Source of the DNA: an uncultured Bacilli bacterium
GTDB taxonomy: Bacteria > Bacillota_I > Bacilli_A > RF39 > UBA660
DNA: 14,928 nt
Assembly: GCA_949840855.1 (NCBI GenBank)
Contig: CATKYP010000008.1
Span: 1-14,928, forward strand
Reading direction: 5' to 3'
In this document: in pieces, positions 12,326-14,928 of the stretch
Layout: every line of letters starts with the position of its first letter
Position numbering within the stretch: position 1 is the stretch's first letter
Notes under the pieces: model-generated
Database searches by the model: none
The model's input: only the letters and a program-made list of their open reading frames with translations
Told to the model about the DNA's origin: nothing
Translations under genes and position numbers: made by a program

Positions 12326-14290
12326 ATGAAGCATTTAAAAAAATTGAGAAATATTTGTTTATTGGGGATTCTTGGTTGTTTTATTCTTTTTATTAGTGCC
12401 TTTTTATATGCTAAGTTTTCTCCAAAACTTGAGATACGCGCTGCTAATAGACTAGTTCTTTATGATAGTGAAGAAATGGTGTTTTTTCATGGCAGTGATA
12501 ATAAAGAGTGGGCAAATTTAGGTGATATTTCTAATAATGTAATTAATGCTACTATTTCTACTGAAGACAAAAATTTTTATAAGCATAAAGGTTTTGATAT
12601 TCTTAGAATTTTAAAAGCTACCTATATAAATATCGTTAATAGGGCTACTAAACAGGGTGCCTCTACTATTACTCAACAATATGCTAAAAATTTGTTTTTA
12701 GATTTTGATAAAACTTGGAAAAGAAAATGGGATGAAGCTTTATATACTATTAGATTAGAAGCTAGTTATAGTAAAGATGAAATACTAGAAGGGTATTTAA
12801 ATACAATTAATTATGGTCATGGAATGTATGGAATAGAAAATGCTAGTCACTTTTATTTTAATAAAGATGCAAAAGATCTTACTTTAGCTGAAGCAAGTAT
12901 TCTAGTTGGAGTTCCTAAATCACCTAGTAATTATTCGCCACTTGTAAATTTAGAAGTTGCTAAAAAAAGGCAAAAAATTATTTTAGATTTAATGGTTAGT
13001 AATTCCTATATTACAAGAGAAGAGGCAGATAGGGCATATAATGAAGAACTTCAGTTTTATGGTAAGAAAGATGAGAATAATTCAACAACACTTATGTATT
13101 ATCAGGATGCTGTTTTAAATGAATTGAAAAATATAAATAGTATTCCTAAAAACTATACTCAAACTAAAGGATTAAAGATTTATACTAATTTAGATTTGAA
13201 AGCTCAAGCAGAACTTGAAAAGAATATTAATGAGAGTCTACAGGATGATTCTGAATTGCAAGCTGCTGCTGTTATGATGAATCCTGATACTGGTGAAATA
13301 GTTGCCCTTGTTGGAGGAAGAGATTATAATACTTCTCAATATAATAGGGCTACTACTGCAAAAAGGCAAGTAGGTTCTACTATGAAACCATATCTTTATT
13401 ATGCAGCTCTTGAGAGTGGATTTACTACTAGTAGTTCATTTACAAGTGAAAAGACTACATTTACTTTTTCTGAAAGAGATGACTATTCACCAAAAAATTA
13501 TAATGAAAAGTATGCTAATAAAGCTATTTCTATGGCAACTGCTGTAAGTTACTCTGATAATATTTATGCTGTCAAGACTAATTTATTTTTAGGAAGTGAT
13601 GCTATGATTAACGTAGCTAATAGGGTAGGTATAACAGCAAAGCTTGAGGATGTTCCATCTCTTCCTTTAGGTACAAATGAAATTAGTATGATTGAGATGA
13701 CAGCTGGATATGCGGCATTTGCTAACTTGGGTTATAAAGTTGTTCCACATTTAATTAGCAAAGTAGAAGATGAGGATGGGAATGTACTTTATGAAGCAAA
13801 AAATAGTAAGAGTTTAGTACTTAATTCTAGCATTACATTTATTTTGAATAATATGTTAACTGCTACTTATGATCCTCTTTATATTGACTATAATTATCCA
13901 ACTGCTATTGGTCTTGCTTCTAAGCTTAAACATACATATTCTTTAAAGAGTGGTACAACTGATACTGATGAATGGTATATTGGTTATAATAAAGATATAG
14001 TTACTTCTGTTTGGTTAGGATATGATGATAATAAGAGTATTCCTAGTAAAGCTCCCACATATGCTCAAAATATTTGGTATAAAAGTATAGAGAGCTATGA
14101 GGAAGGAAAAGAAGATAATTGGTATGAGAGACCAGATAATGTGTCTGCTGTATTAGTTGATCCTATTTCTGGGCAAGTAGTTGATGAGAATGCTGATAAA
14201 AAGAAATTAATGTATTTTATAAAGGGAACTGAACCTAGTAATAGTCAAGTGGTATTTGACGAGAAACTTAATAATAGTAGAGCTGAGTAA
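12326..14290 (+). CDS. Class A penicillin-binding protein (PBP2c/2d/PBP1A type)
   Basis: Bifunctional peptidoglycan synthase anchored in the membrane. The 654 residues hold one N-terminal membrane helix (about 9-30), a GT51 glycosyltransferase domain (about 55-230: catalytic Glu80 in STEDKNFYKHKGFD, QGASTITQQYAKN, EILEGYLNTINYGHGMYGIE) and a transpeptidase domain (about 310-600) with SxxK at Ser351-Lys354 (GSTMK), SDN at 410-412 and KSG at 541-543. SDNIYAVKT and the KSGTTDTDEW block recall the B. subtilis PbpF/PbpG/PBP4 subgroup; pbpG acts in germ-cell-wall synthesis and lies in a similar neighbourhood. ATG 12326 is chosen (GAAGGTGAT 5 nt upstream); TTG 12323 is also in frame. It is followed by gerQ on the same strand. 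Confidence 0.93.
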   Translation: MKHLKKLRNICLLGILGCFILFISAFLYAKFSPKLEIRAANRLVLYDSEEMVFFHGSDNKEWANLGDISNNVINATISTEDKNFYKHKGFDILRILKATYINIVNRATKQGASTITQQYAKNLFLDFDKTWKRKWDEALYTIRLEASYSKDEILEGYLNTINYGHGMYGIENASHFYFNKDAKDLTLAEASILVGVPKSPSNYSPLVNLEVAKKRQKIILDLMVSNSYITREEADRAYNEELQFYGKKDENNSTTLMYYQDAVLNELKNINSIPKNYTQTKGLKIYTNLDLKAQAELEKNINESLQDDSELQAAAVMMNPDTGEIVALVGGRDYNTSQYNRATTAKRQVGSTMKPYLYYAALESGFTTSSSFTSEKTTFTFSERDDYSPKNYNEKYANKAISMATAVSYSDNIYAVKTNLFLGSDAMINVANRVGITAKLEDVPSLPLGTNEISMIEMTAGYAAFANLGYKVVPHLISKVEDEDGNVLYEAKNSKSLVLNSSITFILNNMLTATYDPLYIDYNYPTAIGLASKLKHTYSLKSGTTDTDEWYIGYNKDIVTSVWLGYDDNKSIPSKAPTYAQNIWYKSIESYEEGKEDNWYERPDNVSAVLVDPISGQVVDENADKKKLMYFIKGTEPSNSQVVFDEKLNNSRAE

Positions 14291-14316
14291 TATTTTTCTT
14301 TTTCTTTACATATTCT
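14290..14316 (+). promoter_or_regulatory. Possible sigma-E promoter of gerQ
   Basis: ATATT (14290-14294) lies over the stop codon of the PBP gene. After 14 nt it is followed by CATATTCT (14309-14316). This fits the sigma-E pattern (kmATATT, 14 nt, CATAcanT) with mismatches in the -10 core. gerQ is a sigma-E gene in B. subtilis. Confidence 0.42.
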
Positions 14317-14342
14317 TATGATGTATAGGAAAGGATGATTTT

Positions 14343-14660
14343 ATGAATAACAATTATATGTATCCTAATTATCAAGGAAATAATATGGGGAATAATATAG
14401 GTAATATACGTTTTAATCAAATGAGAGGCAATAGTCAACAAGCATATGATGGGGTACTTTCTCCTCATATAGGTAAAACAGCATCATTTTATTTAACTTT
14501 TAGTGATTCTACAGAGTGGAGAGATACTATTTTTAAGGGAACAATTCAAGATTCAAATGATGATTATACTCTTATTACGGATGCAACTACTGGAAAACCT
14601 ATTCTAGTTTGGAATAAATATATTAATTATATTATCTTTGATGAAAATGTAAATTTATAG
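14343..14660 (+). CDS. gerQ: Spore coat protein GerQ
   Basis: Inner spore coat protein. In B. subtilis it is needed to place the cortex-lytic enzyme CwlJ and so for calcium-dipicolinate germination. The 105 residues have a low-complexity Asn/Gln/Gly/Met N-terminal half (1-35). A conserved C-terminal domain (about 38-103) carries LSPHIGKTASFYLTFSDS, EWRDTIFKGTI and YINYIIFDE, which match the GerQ family. The protein is shorter than the 180-odd residues of B. subtilis. The first Lys is residue 45, so the N-terminal lysines that transglutaminase Tgl cross-links in B. subtilis are absent. AAAGGATGAT lies about 7 nt before the ATG. A terminator follows directly. Confidence 0.92.
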   Translation: MNNNYMYPNYQGNNMGNNIGNIRFNQMRGNSQQAYDGVLSPHIGKTASFYLTFSDSTEWRDTIFKGTIQDSNDDYTLITDATTGKPILVWNKYINYIIFDENVNL

Positions 14661-14685
14661 AAAAGGTCTAGTATCCTTTTTTTTT
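14661..14685 (+). terminator. Intrinsic terminator of gerQ
   Basis: Directly after the TAG stop, AAAAGG (14661-14666) pairs with CCTTTT (14675-14680) around an 8-nt loop, with nine consecutive T residues at 14677-14685. It separates gerQ from the next gene. Confidence 0.68.
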
Positions 14686-14688
14686 ATT

Positions 14689-14697
14689 TGATATAAT
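14689..14697 (+). promoter_or_regulatory. Extended -10 promoter of the LemA-like gene
   Basis: TGATATAAT is a perfect extended -10 and lies just after the gerQ terminator. No -35 is recognisable. The start would be near 14704, about 20 nt before the ATG at 14724. Confidence 0.6.
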
Positions 14698-14723
14698 TTG
14701 AGTGTAGAAAGGATATAGTATTT

Positions 14724-14928
14724 ATGACAGGAGTAGAAGTATTAATTGTTGTAGCAGTAGTGGGAGTTTTGGTATTATTTATTATCTGTTCTATTATAAA
14801 AACTAGAAAAACATCTAGTAAAGTAGTATTAAAAATAGAAGAAGCTTCAACAGAAATTAATAGCTATTTAAATAAAGTAGTTGAATTATTAAATGATACT
14901 ACTAAATATATAACAGATGAAGATTATG
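14724..14928 (+). CDS. LemA-like membrane protein, N-terminal part (cut by window end)
   Basis: 68 codons are visible before the window ends. ATG 14724 is preceded by GAAAGGAT about 10 nt upstream. The protein begins with a short external segment and one membrane helix (about 6-24), then basic residues (KTRKTSSK) and a helical region, IEEASTEINSYLNKVVELL, followed by a KY...DE step. The order of one membrane helix followed by 'EAxxxIxxxLxxxxxLLxxxxKYxxxE' resembles the start of LemA-family proteins (membrane-anchored helical bundle, function poorly known). The match is by pattern only, and the C-terminal domain is not visible, so another coiled-coil membrane protein remains possible. Confidence 0.55.
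   Translation, partial: MTGVEVLIVVAVVGVLVLFIICSIIKTRKTSSKVVLKIEEASTEINSYLNKVVELLNDTTKYITDEDY

Noticed and set aside
1..14928. Mollicutes-type code with TGA as Trp
   Set aside because: Recognised genes use TGG for Trp, contain no in-frame TGA, and prfA ends at a TGA at its natural length.

Overview
The window is AT-rich chromosomal DNA (few G/C outside conserved codons) from a low-GC, spore-forming Gram-positive of the Bacilli. Shine-Dalgarno sites are strong (AAGGAGA, GGGAGG), promoters look sigma-A-like (TTGACA/TATAAT, often with an extended TGnTATAAT -10), the coding is compact, and there is a set of sporulation genes (SpoIIID, SpoIIQ, SpoIIR, GerQ, a PBP1/2-type synthase). Trp is encoded by TGG, and I saw no in-frame TGA inside the recognised genes, so the standard bacterial code fits and a Mollicutes-type code does not. 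The overall flavour resembles the uncultured gut Bacilli (RF39/Erysipelotrichales-like). That placement is inference.

Layout. From 61 to 12205 nearly all genes lie on the minus strand and read right to left as short operons: DUF1934-argS; rpoE-(zinc-dependent PLC-like protein)-terminator; prfA-prmC-spoIIR-mntP; murA-SGNH protein; rpmE-terminator; rpiB-DUF1146-spoIIQ-terminator; spoIIID and then a gene beyond the left edge. An accessory islet at about 7.7-8.9 kb interrupts this. It holds a plus-strand DinJ/YafQ toxin-antitoxin pair with an AT-palindromic operator region, and a frameshifted small membrane-protein gene on the minus strand. To the right, genes run on the plus strand: a class A penicillin-binding protein, gerQ, a terminator, and the start of a LemA-like protein cut by the window end.

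How they work together. Read in transcription order, the minus-strand genes give a compressed version of the Bacillus subtilis order (ywiB/argS, rpoE, prfA, prmC, spoIIR, mntP, rpiB, ywzB, murA/spoIIQ, spoIIID), with gerQ and a pbpG-type PBP at the far end. Translation (RF1, its methyltransferase, ArgRS, L31), transcription (RNAP delta), cell wall (MurA, PBP) and forespore-mother-cell signalling (SpoIIR, SpoIIQ, SpoIIID, GerQ) are therefore packed together.

Most notable non-coding signals: three direct DnaA boxes spaced 40 and 42 bp between rpmE and rpiB, beside an almost pure A/T stretch; leader hairpins ahead of rpmE and spoIIR; and a long structured murA leader. Most notable protein signals: an RpiB-family isomerase lacking the usual ring-opening His, an SGNH hydrolase with Tyr at the catalytic His position, and a GerQ without N-terminal lysines. 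I found no tRNA, rRNA, CRISPR array or insertion sequence.
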